64,000 nt of DNA from Pseudomonas viridiflava (GCF_900585905.1 NZ_UTVH01000121.1:1-64000); one strand, 5' to 3'. Shown: positions 17,476 through 26,302, counted from the first letter of the stretch. Notes: generated by a model from the sequence alone, not told the origin. A program made the numbers and translations.

Positions 17476-19473
17476 ATGCCCAGCCGTCGTGAGCGTGCCA
17501 ACGCCATTCGTGCACTCAGCATGGATGCCGTGCAAAAAGCCAACAGCGGCCATCCCGGTGCCCCGATGGGCATGGCGGATATCGCCGAAGTACTGTGGCG
17601 CGATTATCTGAAGCACAACCCGGCCAACCCGATGTTCGCCGACCGCGACCGTTTCATCATGTCCAACGGCCATGGTTCGATGCTGGTCTATTCGCTGCTG
17701 CACCTGACCGGTTACGACCTGTCCATCGACGATCTGAAGAACTTCCGCCAGCTGCACAGCCGCACCCCGGGCCATCCTGAATTCGGTTACACGCCGGGCG
17801 TGGAGACCACCACCGGTCCTCTCGGCCAGGGCTTCGCCAACGCTGTCGGTTTTGCCGTCGCGGAAAAAACCCTGGCGGCGCAGTTCAATCGCCCTGGCCA
17901 CAACATTGTTGATCACCACACCTATGTGTTCATGGGTGATGGCTGCATGATGGAAGGCATTTCCCACGAAGTCGGCTCGCTGGCGGGCACTCTGGGCCTG
18001 AACAAGCTGGTCGCCTTCTATGACGACAACGGCATTTCCATCGACGGTGAAGTCGAAGGCTGGTTCACCGATGACACCCCCAAGCGTTTCGAAGCCTACG
18101 GCTGGCTGGTGATTCGCAATGTCGACGGCCACGACGCCGACGAAATCAAGACCGCCATCGACACCGCACACAAGAGCAGCCAGCCCACGCTGATCTGCTG
18201 TAAGACCACCATCGGTTTCGGTTCGCCGAACAAGCAGGGCAAGGAAGAATCCCACGGCGCGCCGCTGGGTGCTGACGAAATCGCCCTGACCCGCGCAGCC
18301 CTGAAATGGGATCACGGCCCGTTCGACATCCCGGCCGACATCTACGTCGAATGGAACTGCAAGGAAAAAGGCCTGGCCTCTGAAGCCGACTGGGATCAGC
18401 GTTTCGCGGCCTATGCCGCAGAGTACCCGGAGCTGGCCAACGAGCTGATCCGCCGCATGAGTGGCGAGCTGCCCGCTGATTTCGCCGAGAAGTCCGCTGC
18501 CTACGTCGCTGAAGTCAACGCCAAGGGCGAAACCATCGCCAGCCGCAAGGCCAGCCAGAATGCACTGGGCGCGTTGGGCCCGTTGCTGCCGGAATTCCTC
18601 GGTGGTTCGGCTGACCTGGCCGGCTCCAACCTGACCATCTGGAAAGGCTGCAAGAGCATCACCGGCGAAGACGCTGGCGGCAACTACCTGCATTACGGCG
18701 TGCGCGAATTCGGCATGGGCGCGATGATGAACGGTATCGCCTTGCATGGCGGCTTCGTGCCTTACGGCGCCACCTTCCTGATCTTCATGGAATATGCGCG
18801 CAACGCGGTGCGTATGGCTTCGCTGATGAAGAAGCGCGTGATCTATGTGTTCACCCACGACTCCATCGGTCTGGGCGAAGACGGCCCGACGCACCAGCCA
18901 ATCGAGCAGTTGACCAGCCTGCGCACCACGCCGAACCTGGACACCTGGCGTCCTGCCGACGCCGTTGAGTCGGCAGTGGCCTGGAAGTACTCCATCGAGC
19001 GTAACGACGGCCCGTCGGCGCTGATCTTCTCGCGTCAGAACCTGACTCACCAGGCCCGTGACGAAGCGCAGCTGGCCGACATCGCCCGCGGTGGCTACGT
19101 GTTGCGTGATTGCGTCGGCGAGCCCGAGCTGATCCTGATCGCCACCGGTTCGGAAGTCGGCCTGGCGGTTCAGGCTTTCGACAAGCTGAGTGCCCAGGGT
19201 CGCAACGTGCGTGTGGTGTCGATGCCGTGCACTAGCGTGTTCGACGCGCAGGACCCAGGTTACAAGCAGCAGGTTCTGCCACTGCAGGTCAGCGCACGTA
19301 TCGCCATCGAAGCTGCCCACGCGGACTTCTGGTACAAGTACGTCGGTCTTGAAGGTCGCGTCATCGGCATGACCACCTTCGGCGAGTCGGCGCCAGCGCC
19401 TGCCTTGTTCGAGGAGTTCGGCTTCACCCTGGAAAACATCCTGGGTCAGGCTGAAGAGCTGCTGGAAGACTGA
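17476..19473 (+). CDS. tktA: Transketolase
   Basis: A 665-residue thiamine-diphosphate enzyme. The ThDP motif begins GDGCMMEGISHEVGSLAG near residue 154. HPGAPMGMADIAEVLWRDYLKHNP near 25 and THDSIGLGEDGPTHQPIEQ near 460 are transketolase signatures. It moves two-carbon units in the pentose phosphate pathway. CAGGAG stands before the ATG. It heads the rightward carbon-metabolism cluster tkt-epd-pgk-fba, the usual order in Pseudomonas. Confidence 0.97.
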   Translation: MPSRRERANAIRALSMDAVQKANSGHPGAPMGMADIAEVLWRDYLKHNPANPMFADRDRFIMSNGHGSMLVYSLLHLTGYDLSIDDLKNFRQLHSRTPGHPEFGYTPGVETTTGPLGQGFANAVGFAVAEKTLAAQFNRPGHNIVDHHTYVFMGDGCMMEGISHEVGSLAGTLGLNKLVAFYDDNGISIDGEVEGWFTDDTPKRFEAYGWLVIRNVDGHDADEIKTAIDTAHKSSQPTLICCKTTIGFGSPNKQGKEESHGAPLGADEIALTRAALKWDHGPFDIPADIYVEWNCKEKGLASEADWDQRFAAYAAEYPELANELIRRMSGELPADFAEKSAAYVAEVNAKGETIASRKASQNALGALGPLLPEFLGGSADLAGSNLTIWKGCKSITGEDAGGNYLHYGVREFGMGAMMNGIALHGGFVPYGATFLIFMEYARNAVRMASLMKKRVIYVFTHDSIGLGEDGPTHQPIEQLTSLRTTPNLDTWRPADAVESAVAWKYSIERNDGPSALIFSRQNLTHQARDEAQLADIARGGYVLRDCVGEPELILIATGSEVGLAVQAFDKLSAQGRNVRVVSMPCTSVFDAQDPGYKQQVLPLQVSARIAIEAAHADFWYKYVGLEGRVIGMTTFGESAPAPALFEEFGFTLENILGQAEELLED

Positions 19474-19493
19474 CTAAAGCTGGATTGACGCCC

Positions 19494-19580
19494 TGTGGGA
19501 GCGAGCTTGCTCGCGAACGGCTCGACGCGGTGTAGCGAACACACCCCGTCGTATTTTTCGCGAGCAGGCTCGCTCCCACG
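19494..19580. repeat. REPIN-type inverted repeat between tktA and epd
   Basis: TGTGGGAGCGAGCTTGCTCGCGA at the left and TCGCGAGCAGGCTCGCTCCCACG at the right are near-perfect inverted copies. Each has its own internal palindrome (GCGAGCTTGCTCGC on the left), and the intervening bases also partly pair. It is a standard Pseudomonas REP doublet. Confidence 0.85.
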
Positions 19581-19618
19581 TGGTTGCGCAATCTGATTTA
19601 TCATCCAACGAGAACCCC

Positions 19619-20668
19619 ATGCCTCAACCCCGCCCTTACAAAGTTGCACTCAACGGCTACGGCCGTATCGGTCGTTGCGTGGTGCGCGCACTGTGCGAGC
19701 GCGGGGCGAAGGCCGGGTTTGAAGTGGTGGCGATCAACGACCTGGCCGACATGGCCAGCCTCGAATACCTCACGCGCTTTGACTCTACCCATGGCCGCTT
19801 CCCCGGCAATGTGCAGGTCGAAGGGCACTACCTGCACATCAACGATCACCGCATCAGGGTGCTGCGCAGCGCCACGCCGGAAGCGGTGGATTGGGCGGCG
19901 CTGGATATCGATCTGGTGCTTGAATGTTCAGGTGTCTATAACACTCGCGAGGACGGCCAGCGGTTTCTCGATGCCGGCGCGCCGCGAGTGCTGTTTTCCC
20001 AGCCGATGGCCAGCGAGGCAGATGTCGACGCCACCATCGTCTTCGGCGTCAACCAGCATCGGCTCAGCGGCAGCGAGCTGCTGGTGTCGGCAGCCTCCTG
20101 CACCACCAATTGCAGCGTGCCGCTGCTGCGCCTGCTGGATCAGGCCATTGGCCTTGAGTACATCACCATCACCACGATTCACTCGGCGATGAATGATCAG
20201 CCGGTGATCGACGCCTATCACCACGAAGACTTGCGCCGCACCCGCTCTGCGTTTCAGTCGATCATCCCGGTGTCCACCGGTCTGGCGCGAGGCATCGAAC
20301 GGCTGCTCCCGGAACTTGCGGGCCGAATTCAGGCCAAAGCAGTGCGCGTGCCAACCGTCAACGTGTCCTGCCTCGATATCACCTTGCAAACCGCGCGTGA
20401 TACCGATGCCGCAGAGATCAATCGTCTGCTGCGCGAGGCCGCCACCAGCGGCCCGCTGAAGGGCTTGCTGGCCTACACCGAGCTGCCCCACGCCAGCTGT
20501 GATTTCAACCATGACCCTCATTCGGCCATCGTCGATGCGAGTCAGACCCGAGTGTCCGGCCCCCGGCTCGTCAACCTGCTGGCCTGGTTCGATAACGAAT
20601 GGGGTTTTGCCAACAGAATGCTGGATGTTGCTGAGCACTTTTTGCACGTCGCAAACCCACAACAGTAA
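19619..20668 (+). CDS. epd: Erythrose-4-phosphate dehydrogenase
   Basis: A 349-residue GAPDH-family enzyme. It has the NAD-binding VALNGYGRIGRCVVRAL start and the catalytic cysteine block SAASCTTNCSVPLLRLLD near residue 155. TIHSAMNDQPVIDAYHHEDLRRTRSA is an Epd-type stretch rather than GapA. It oxidises erythrose 4-phosphate to 4-phosphoerythronate for pyridoxal phosphate synthesis. The ATG at 19619 was chosen because the family starts near PYKVALNGYG; the 13 upstream in-frame residues fall next to the REP. It is followed 16 bases later by pgk. Confidence 0.92.
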   Translation: MPQPRPYKVALNGYGRIGRCVVRALCERGAKAGFEVVAINDLADMASLEYLTRFDSTHGRFPGNVQVEGHYLHINDHRIRVLRSATPEAVDWAALDIDLVLECSGVYNTREDGQRFLDAGAPRVLFSQPMASEADVDATIVFGVNQHRLSGSELLVSAASCTTNCSVPLLRLLDQAIGLEYITITTIHSAMNDQPVIDAYHHEDLRRTRSAFQSIIPVSTGLARGIERLLPELAGRIQAKAVRVPTVNVSCLDITLQTARDTDAAEINRLLREAATSGPLKGLLAYTELPHASCDFNHDPHSAIVDASQTRVSGPRLVNLLAWFDNEWGFANRMLDVAEHFLHVANPQQ

Positions 20669-20684
20669 AAACAGGGATTCACTC

Positions 20685-21848
20685 ATGACCGTGTTGAAGA
20701 TGACCGACCTTGATCTGCAAGGTAAGCGTGTATTGATCCGCGAAGACCTCAATGTCCCGATCAAGGACGGCGCTGTCAGCAGTGATGCACGTATCCTCGC
20801 GTCGCTGCCGACCATCAAGCTGGCGCTGGAAAAGGGCGCTGCGGTGATGGTCTGCTCCCACCTGGGGCGTCCGACCGAGGGTGAATTCTCTGCCGAGAAC
20901 AGCCTCAAGCCCGTGGCCGAGTACCTGAGCAAGGCGCTGGGCCGCGACGTACCGCTTGTGGCTGATTACCTGGACGGTGTCGACGTCAAGGCTGGCGATA
21001 TCGTGCTGTTCGAGAACGTACGCTTCAACAAGGGCGAGAAAAAGAACACTGACGAGCTGGCGCACAAGTATGCGGCGCTGTGTGACGTCTTTGTGATGGA
21101 CGCTTTTGGCACTGCCCACCGCGCCGAAGGTTCGACCCATGGCGTGGCCAAGTTCGCCAAAGTTGCGGCGGCAGGCCCACTGCTGGCGGCAGAGCTGGAC
21201 GCGCTGGGCAAAGCCCTGGGTGCCCCGGCCCAGCCAATGGCCGCCATCGTTGCCGGTTCCAAGGTGTCGACCAAGCTGGACGTGCTCAACAGCCTCAGCG
21301 CCATCTGCAATCAGTTGATCGTCGGCGGCGGCATTGCCAACACCTTCCTGGCTGCAGCTGGGCACAACGTGGGCAAGTCGCTGTATGAGCCGGACCTGCT
21401 CGACACCGCTCGCGAGATCGCGGCCAAGGTCAGCGTGCCGCTGCCGGTCGATGTGGTAGTCGCCAAGGAGTTCGCCGAGAGCGCCACGGCCACTGTCAAG
21501 CTGATCGCCGATGTTGCCGATGACGACATGATTCTCGATATCGGCCCGCAAACTGCACAGCAGTTTGCCGAATTACTGAAATCTTCCAGGACTATCCTGT
21601 GGAACGGCCCGGTGGGCGTGTTCGAGTTCGATCAGTTCGGTGAAGGCACCAAAACCCTGGCCAAGGCGATTGCCGAAAGCCCGGCGTTCTCCATCGCCGG
21701 TGGCGGCGACACGCTGGCGGCAATCGACAAATATGGCGTAGCGGATCAGATATCCTACATCTCCACTGGCGGCGGGGCATTCCTGGAGTTCGTCGAAGGC
21801 AAGGTACTGCCTGCCGTGGAAATGCTGGAACAGCGCGCCAAGGCCTGA
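20685..21848 (+). CDS. pgk: Phosphoglycerate kinase
   Basis: A 387-residue glycolytic enzyme of exact family length. Motifs include the N-terminal GKRVLIREDLNVPIKDG, VCSHLGRPTEG near residue 56, and AIVAGSKVSTKLDVLNSL near 190. The C-terminal nucleotide site is SIAGGGDTLAAID. It transfers phosphate from 1,3-bisphosphoglycerate to ADP. The start at 20685 gives MTVLKMTDLDLQGKRV; the frame upstream overlaps epd and is rejected. Confidence 0.97.
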   Translation: MTVLKMTDLDLQGKRVLIREDLNVPIKDGAVSSDARILASLPTIKLALEKGAAVMVCSHLGRPTEGEFSAENSLKPVAEYLSKALGRDVPLVADYLDGVDVKAGDIVLFENVRFNKGEKKNTDELAHKYAALCDVFVMDAFGTAHRAEGSTHGVAKFAKVAAAGPLLAAELDALGKALGAPAQPMAAIVAGSKVSTKLDVLNSLSAICNQLIVGGGIANTFLAAAGHNVGKSLYEPDLLDTAREIAAKVSVPLPVDVVVAKEFAESATATVKLIADVADDDMILDIGPQTAQQFAELLKSSRTILWNGPVGVFEFDQFGEGTKTLAKAIAESPAFSIAGGGDTLAAIDKYGVADQISYISTGGGAFLEFVEGKVLPAVEMLEQRAKA

Positions 21849-21876
21849 GGATAAGGCTGTGCTCAAGGTGATAGAA

Positions 21877-22104
21877 ATGCTCAAGCCAGTTGCCTTGCTG
21901 TGCATTGTCGGCTCACTCGCCGCCTGTGCCAGCGAGCCGCAAGCCGCGGAGGTGGCGGGTGAAACCGCAGCGCCGGTCCAGCTCGCCTGTTATCAGGCGA
22001 ACTGGCAGGCAGAAACCGTGCCGGTGATCTACAAGCGTGGCGGAGCAGCGGTGCTGGAGAAGTATGAATTCATGCCGGACGTCGGGCCGGTGGCCTGTCG
22101 CTGA
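21877..22104 (+). CDS. Small putative lipoprotein in the glycolysis cluster
   Basis: A 75-residue protein with a lipoprotein signal: MLKPVALLCIVGSLAAC, with lipobox LAAC and acylated Cys at about 17. The mature part has two more cysteines (VQLACYQ and VACR) that could pair. The ATG at 21877 is preferred over the upstream GTG at 21859 because CAAGGTG lies before it. It lies between pgk and fba, 28 bases after pgk, and is probably co-transcribed. I do not recognise its function. Confidence 0.7.
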   Translation: MLKPVALLCIVGSLAACASEPQAAEVAGETAAPVQLACYQANWQAETVPVIYKRGGAAVLEKYEFMPDVGPVACR

Positions 22105-22190
22105 GCAGCAATCAGCAGGTGGTTTGGCAACCTCGGCGCGTGATCATGGTCTTTACAGGGTGGACATCACTCTGAACAAGGAACATCACC

Positions 22191-22388
22191 ATGAAATTCG
22201 CTGCCGTGGCCTTGCTGAGCTGCATGATGTTGGTCGGTTGTAGCGGCTCTGGCGCTCGCGCCAAGGCCTGCCAGGTGTTCAGCCCGGCGCCGGTAAGCGG
22301 GCCGACGACCCAGAACGATCAGCGGGTCGAGGCGCAGGCGACCGGAGAGCCGGCCGATGACCGGAATCAGGAACAGAACTGCCCCTGA
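22191..22388 (+). CDS. Small putative lipoprotein
   Basis: A 65-residue protein with a signal MKFAAVALLSCMMLVGC (lipobox LVGC) and a short hydrophilic remainder rich in Pro, Gln and Glu. AACAAGGAACATCACC precedes the ATG, giving a plausible ribosome-binding site. It is the second of three consecutive small lipoprotein genes between pgk and fba. No function can be assigned, and a gene this short could be non-functional. Confidence 0.6.
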   Translation: MKFAAVALLSCMMLVGCSGSGARAKACQVFSPAPVSGPTTQNDQRVEAQATGEPADDRNQEQNCP

Positions 22389-22441
22389 AGACTGAAGCAA
22401 CCGGCATCTGCCCTGCTTCCCGGGGCAGGCCAGGAGAAGTA

Positions 22442-22756
22442 ATGAAAGGCTTGATTGCCCTTGCGTCATTAGCAGTGCTCGGCGGTTGCGCGATGATGCA
22501 GCCTGCGCCAACAGGCGATGCCTGGACCAGTTGGACTTGCGACAGCAAGGCCCAGGTGCACTGGCGTTATGCCGATCAGAGCAGGTCTCTGGTGGATGTG
22601 CGCCTCAACGACAGCGAGCAGGTGTTCCAGCTCAAGGCCGAACCTGGCGCGCCGTCCTTGTACAGCAACGGCGTACTCGCGTTCCAGAACAAGGGCAATG
22701 AAGGCCTGGTGTACTGGGAAGCGACCAATGATTTGATCGGGCGCGGCTGCAAGTAA
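22442..22756 (+). CDS. MliC-family lysozyme inhibitor lipoprotein
   Basis: A 104-residue protein with lipobox LGGC (Cys about 16) and an MliC-type domain: the first cysteine in SWTCDSKAQVHWRY, then LYSNGVLAFQNKGNEGLVYWEATNDLIGRGCK. MliC proteins are outer-membrane lipoproteins that block host c-type lysozymes; the conserved loop around the Ser/Gly and Lys of the LYSNG...NKGNEGLVYW block fits. GGAGAAGTA lies before the ATG. It sits just before fba. Confidence 0.82.
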   Translation: MKGLIALASLAVLGGCAMMQPAPTGDAWTSWTCDSKAQVHWRYADQSRSLVDVRLNDSEQVFQLKAEPGAPSLYSNGVLAFQNKGNEGLVYWEATNDLIGRGCK

Positions 22757-22873
22757 GCTTGCTGTAGCAGTACCGATAACCGGCGCACAGCTCTGGCTGT
22801 GCGCAGAACTTGAATAGCAGGCGCCCTGTGGCAGGCCTGCACAACAACGATCCTACCGGGAGAAAAACAGACA

Positions 22874-23938
22874 ATGGCACTTATCAGCATGCGCCAGATG
22901 TTGGACCACGCCGCCGAATTCGGCTACGGCGTTCCAGCTTTCAACGTGAACAACCTGGAACAAATGCGCGCCATTATGGAAGCGGCCGACAAGACCGATT
23001 CCCCGGTGATCGTTCAGGCCTCGGCTGGCGCTCGCAAATACGCTGGCGCGCCGTTCCTGCGTCACCTGATCCTGGCGGCGGTGGAAGAATTCCCGCACAT
23101 CCCGGTGGTCATGCACCAGGACCACGGCACCAGCCCTGATATCTGCCAGCGTTCGATCCAGCTGGGCTTCAGCTCGGTGATGATGGACGGCTCGCTGCGT
23201 GAAGATGGCAAGTCCCCGGCCGATTACGACTACAACGTTGACGTGACCCGTCGCGTGGTGGCCTTCGCGCACGCCTGTGGCGTTTCTGTGGAAGGCGAGC
23301 TGGGTGTTCTGGGTTCGCTGGAAACCGGCATGGCCGGTGAAGAAGACGGCGTAGGCGCTGAAGGCATGCTCGATCACAGCCAGATGCTGACCGATCCGGA
23401 AGAAGCCGCTGACTTCGTCAAGCGCACTCAGGTCGATGCCCTGGCCATCGCCATCGGCACCAGCCACGGCGCTTACAAGTTCACCAAGCCGCCTACCGGT
23501 GACATCCTGGCGATTGATCGCATCAAGGAAATCCACAAGCGTATCCCGAACACTCACCTGGTGATGCACGGTTCTTCTTCAGTCCCGCAAGAGTGGTTGA
23601 AAATCATCAACCAGTACGGCGGCGACATCAAGGAAACCTACGGCGTGCCGGTTGAGGAAATCGTCGAAGGCATCAAGCACGGCGTGCGCAAGGTCAACAT
23701 CGACACTGACCTGCGTCTGGCCTCCACCGGTGCCATCCGTGAGTTCATGGCCAAGAACCCGGGCGAGTTCGACCCGCGCAAATACCTGGCCAAGACCGTC
23801 ACCGCCATGCGCGATGTGTGCATCGCGCGTTACGAAGCGTTCGGCACCGCTGGCAACGCATCGAAGATCAAGCCGATCTCCCTGGACGCGATGTTCGAGC
23901 GCTACGCTCGTGGCGAGCTGGATGCCAAGATCAACTGA
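22874..23938 (+). CDS. fba: Fructose-bisphosphate aldolase, class II (Calvin-type subtype)
   Basis: A 354-residue zinc-dependent aldolase. Motifs are FGYGVPAFNVNNLEQMRAIM at residue 15, zinc-site HQDHGTSPD near 82, EGELGVLGSLETGMAGEEDG near 140, and LVMHGSSSVPQEW near 230. It cleaves or forms fructose 1,6-bisphosphate in the cytoplasm. Length and the insert match the 354-residue subtype of Pseudomonas. The gene ends the tkt-epd-pgk-fba cluster and is followed by a strong terminator. Confidence 0.97.
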   Translation: MALISMRQMLDHAAEFGYGVPAFNVNNLEQMRAIMEAADKTDSPVIVQASAGARKYAGAPFLRHLILAAVEEFPHIPVVMHQDHGTSPDICQRSIQLGFSSVMMDGSLREDGKSPADYDYNVDVTRRVVAFAHACGVSVEGELGVLGSLETGMAGEEDGVGAEGMLDHSQMLTDPEEAADFVKRTQVDALAIAIGTSHGAYKFTKPPTGDILAIDRIKEIHKRIPNTHLVMHGSSSVPQEWLKIINQYGGDIKETYGVPVEEIVEGIKHGVRKVNIDTDLRLASTGAIREFMAKNPGEFDPRKYLAKTVTAMRDVCIARYEAFGTAGNASKIKPISLDAMFERYARGELDAKIN

Positions 23939-23957
23939 GTCAGGTTGATCGAGCATT

Positions 23958-23987
23958 GAAAAAGCCCGCAGCGATGCGGGCTTTTTT
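23958..23987 (+). terminator. Intrinsic terminator after fba
   Basis: AAGCCCGCA and TGCGGGCTT form a stem around a GCGA tetraloop, followed by six T residues, 20 bases after the fba stop. Confidence 0.92.
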
Positions 23988-24011
23988 GTGGGCGCTGCAA
24001 CCGGAAGGCTC

Positions 24012-24497
24012 TCAGCGCGCGGCTTTCTCGTTGCGCAAGGTCAGCAGCCGCGACGCTTCCTGATAATCGGCCTGGAACGCCTCGCTGCCGATCCATTCGA
24101 TGGCGGCATCCTCGTCTTCGTCGTGGAACATCCCGCGATAGGTGATCAGCAGGCCCATCATGAAGTCTGTCGCCTGCTCTTCATCTTCCTCGGCAATCAC
24201 CAGTTCCAGCACCGGGTATTGCAGGAAGACCGCACACATCGCCAGCTGGCTGATCTGGCTGGTGGTCTGCATGGCGCGGAAAAGATCGTCGAAATCGGCA
24301 GGGTCGAACCCGTTTTCGACAATATCCTTGAAATCAAAGGTGCTCAGGTCGATTTCCACATCATCGAAAGGCTGGTCGACCAGCGGCGAGGCGAACACCG
24401 AGTGCACGCTGTTTTTCGCAGGTTTGTGCGACCGGTTCTGTTTGGCCTTGGCTTTCGCCCGTTGAGCTCGTTTTTGCTGCTTGTCTGCCGACGCCAC
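24012..24497 (-). CDS. Conserved hypothetical protein with basic N-terminus and acidic core
   Basis: A 161-residue cytoplasmic-looking protein. The first 35 residues are strongly basic (KQQKRAQRAKAKAKQNR), then the sequence turns acidic (DVEIDLSTFDFKDIVENGFDPADFDDLF, EEDEEQATDF). No known enzymatic motif is visible. I prefer the GTG at 24497 because AGGAATCG lies before it and MASADKQQKRAQ looks like a natural start; an ATG at 24542 would add 15 residues. It converges with fba. Function is unknown. Confidence 0.7.
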   Translation of the reverse strand: MASADKQQKRAQRAKAKAKQNRSHKPAKNSVHSVFASPLVDQPFDDVEIDLSTFDFKDIVENGFDPADFDDLFRAMQTTSQISQLAMCAVFLQYPVLELVIAEEDEEQATDFMMGLLITYRGMFHDEDEDAAIEWIGSEAFQADYQEASRLLTLRNEKAAR

Positions 24498-24884
24498 AGA
24501 GCGATTCCTGATTGTAAAATTGAAGTCTGTAGACGACCCCACGTCGCCTGCATCACAAATATTGGGTGCACTTTACTGCGGAAAGGTGCGCTTATGATAT
24601 AGGAAGTGGCTGCTGCAAGGAGCTTTGCAGTGGCCCTAAGGGCTGGAAAACGAAGAGAGTTGAGCAAATTCGACATACGTCGTTTGTTGAAAGGTGCTGA
24701 CGACTCAATAGCGGGAAACATCCGTCTATTTCCGAGCATCCCTAAGTTCTTATAATGGAAGAGGGCGTTCAGATTAGTTTGCAGATGCAAAATCTTGCCG
24801 CTCACTTTTGCTGCATGGACGTTTTTTTATAGATGTGAGGTCTATTTTGGCCTAGCCTATTATTTTTAATCCTGGGTGAAATAT
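24498..24884. other. Intergenic region, no gene seen; start of AT-rich stretch
   Basis: The GC content drops through this segment toward the AT-rich kinase-like gene. It contains no reading frame with a credible start. I searched for a type III 'hrp box' (GGAACC, 15-16 bases, CCAC) upstream of the next gene and saw none. Confidence 0.6.
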
Positions 24885-25724
24885 ATGTTTGTACTCAAGC
24901 CGCAACGGATTGATGTGCGGAGCGATTCAATTGCCACTGCTATTCTTAAAAAGACAGATAATAAATCCCTCTCGGGAAAAACATTAAACAAGCTCGTAAA
25001 GGTTGCTAATTGCTCTTTCGGACTTACAATGGCAGAAGCAAAAAAAGTATTTATTAAAAATGAGCAAATAGAGAAAAGCGCTCACTCTGCAAGGTTGGCT
25101 TTTGAGCTAAAGAAGGTGGTTTCACAAGTTTCAAACGCTAAAGTAAGAGGCCGGATAGAGGGCTTTATGCGAAACAGTAACTCTGCTGCTGTTGTCCATA
25201 CGAGAATCAGTGTGTCGGCGCCTGCAATCAACCAAGTGGAGTGCATGAGCGCTGCGGAGTTTGCTGATCAATACGCAACCCGTATCGGTCGAGTAATTGG
25301 TGAGGGCGCTGAGGCTATAGTCGTGGAGGATTCAGAAAATGATAATAAAGTCATCAAGATATTTTTTGATGACGTTAAAAGCGATGACATAGTTAATCAG
25401 GCCAATTCATTCCGGAAATTTTATGGCGAAAGCTCAGCTCAGATTATTTCTGGAAGAGCTATCCAGATGGATAAAATCAAAGGTGATCCCTTGTCTAACA
25501 TAACAAGATTCCAATCTGATTCGGTGAATAATTTCATTCTTCTGGTTGAGGAGATGATCACAAAAGGTTGCCCTCCTTCCGACATGTCGGAGGGAAACTT
25601 TCTCTACGATAGTGCGGAGGACAAATTTTTACCTGTCGATATTGCTACGTCTAAAGACAATACAGTTGATCGGGGTGGCTTTATGTATATCGTTAATTAT
25701 ATAAACAGTAAAGTTTTCAGTTAA
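24885..25724 (+). CDS. Kinase-like protein of OspG/NleH/HopBF1 type, candidate effector or toxin
   Basis: A 279-residue protein with a minimal kinase-like C-terminal half. It has a glycine-rich loop GEGAEAIV at about 139-146, a VIK lysine at about 158, a catalytic-loop-like SDMSEGNFLYD with Asp 233 and Asn 238, and PVDI with Asp 252 in place of DFG. These spacings resemble the reduced kinases of type III effectors (OspG, NleH, HopBF1). The N-terminal about 130 residues are helical and unrecognised. The gene is strikingly AT-rich with non-Pseudomonas codon use and lies about 400 bases from tRNA-Phe, so it is probably acquired. The ATG at 24885 has GGGTGA upstream. No hrp box, signal peptide or immunity gene is seen, so secretion is unproven. 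Confidence 0.6.
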   Translation: MFVLKPQRIDVRSDSIATAILKKTDNKSLSGKTLNKLVKVANCSFGLTMAEAKKVFIKNEQIEKSAHSARLAFELKKVVSQVSNAKVRGRIEGFMRNSNSAAVVHTRISVSAPAINQVECMSAAEFADQYATRIGRVIGEGAEAIVVEDSENDNKVIKIFFDDVKSDDIVNQANSFRKFYGESSAQIISGRAIQMDKIKGDPLSNITRFQSDSVNNFILLVEEMITKGCPPSDMSEGNFLYDSAEDKFLPVDIATSKDNTVDRGGFMYIVNYINSKVFS

Positions 25725-26078
25725 ACACGGTATGAGGCACTGGCTGTCAGTCGACACTCGAAATGCTTATCAGGCAGAGTTTCTCTCGTAACCGAACGTC
25801 TTGAAATTTTTGTAAAGCACACATCGTGCCTTTGTCACTAACGCCTCGGTGTCAGTCGTCATATCAACTGTTTCATGAAAAATGAAAGCGCTACGCTGGG
25901 GCGGACTGTATTGCCGACGCCTCAGTTTGCCTGAAAGAGGCTCTCAAGCTGAAAATTTAAATCTAGTTAAAACGATTGTGCTTTAAATTCGGTGCCGAAT
26001 TCCATTGGACACCTTTCAATGCCGCTGCCCATGCATCTTGGTCCAGAAATGGACCAGCGAGCACTAAATCGCAGGCAA
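25725..26078. other. Spacer between kinase-like gene and tRNA-Phe; possible gene remnant
   Basis: No intact gene is visible. A minus-strand frame at about 25963-26075 encodes protein-like sequence (LVLAGPFLDQDAWAAALK, then WNSAPNL) that runs in from the terminator without a start codon. It may be a decayed gene end. No direct repeat of the tRNA 3' end was found by eye within this spacer. Confidence 0.4.
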
Positions 26079-26118
26079 TAAAAAACCCCAAGGAACACAT
26101 TGTTCTTTGGGGTTTTCG
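26079..26118 (-). terminator. Terminator after tRNA-Phe
   Basis: On the minus strand AACCCCAAAGAACA pairs with TGTTCCTTGGGGTT, with one wobble pair, followed by TTTT. It lies seven bases past the tRNA 3' end. Confidence 0.85.
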
Positions 26119-26124
26119 GTATTT

Positions 26125-26200
26125 TGGTGCCCAGAGACGGAATCGAACCGCCGACACGGGGATTTTCAATCCCCTGCTCTACCGACTGAGCTATCTGGGC
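26125..26200 (-). tRNA. tRNA-Phe (GAA)
   Basis: The 76-nt minus-strand sequence starts GCCCAGATAGCTCAGTCGG. It has the anticodon loop ATTGAAAAT (anticodon GAA) between GGGG and CCCC stem arms and the T-loop GGTTCGATTCC, and ends GTCTCTGGGCACCA with encoded CCA. The acceptor stem GCCCAGA/TCTGGGC pairs fully. tRNA genes are common island integration sites, and the AT-rich kinase-like gene lies on its 3' side. Confidence 0.97.
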
Positions 26201-26302
26201 AACGGGGCGCATTAAACGTGTTTTTCAGGGGGTCGTCAAGCAGGTTTTTCAAAAAAATCTGAATTATTACCGTCGCTTACGACCCGAAGTGCTGCAAGTG
26301 CT

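Noticed and set aside
17470..19320. 616-residue open frame opposite tktA
   Set aside because: It mirrors the codon pattern of tktA on the other strand, has no ribosome-binding site, and gives no recognisable protein.
24600..24884. hrp box upstream of the kinase-like gene
   Set aside because: Only weak partial matches such as GGAAAACG and GGGAAACATC without the paired CCAC at the right distance.
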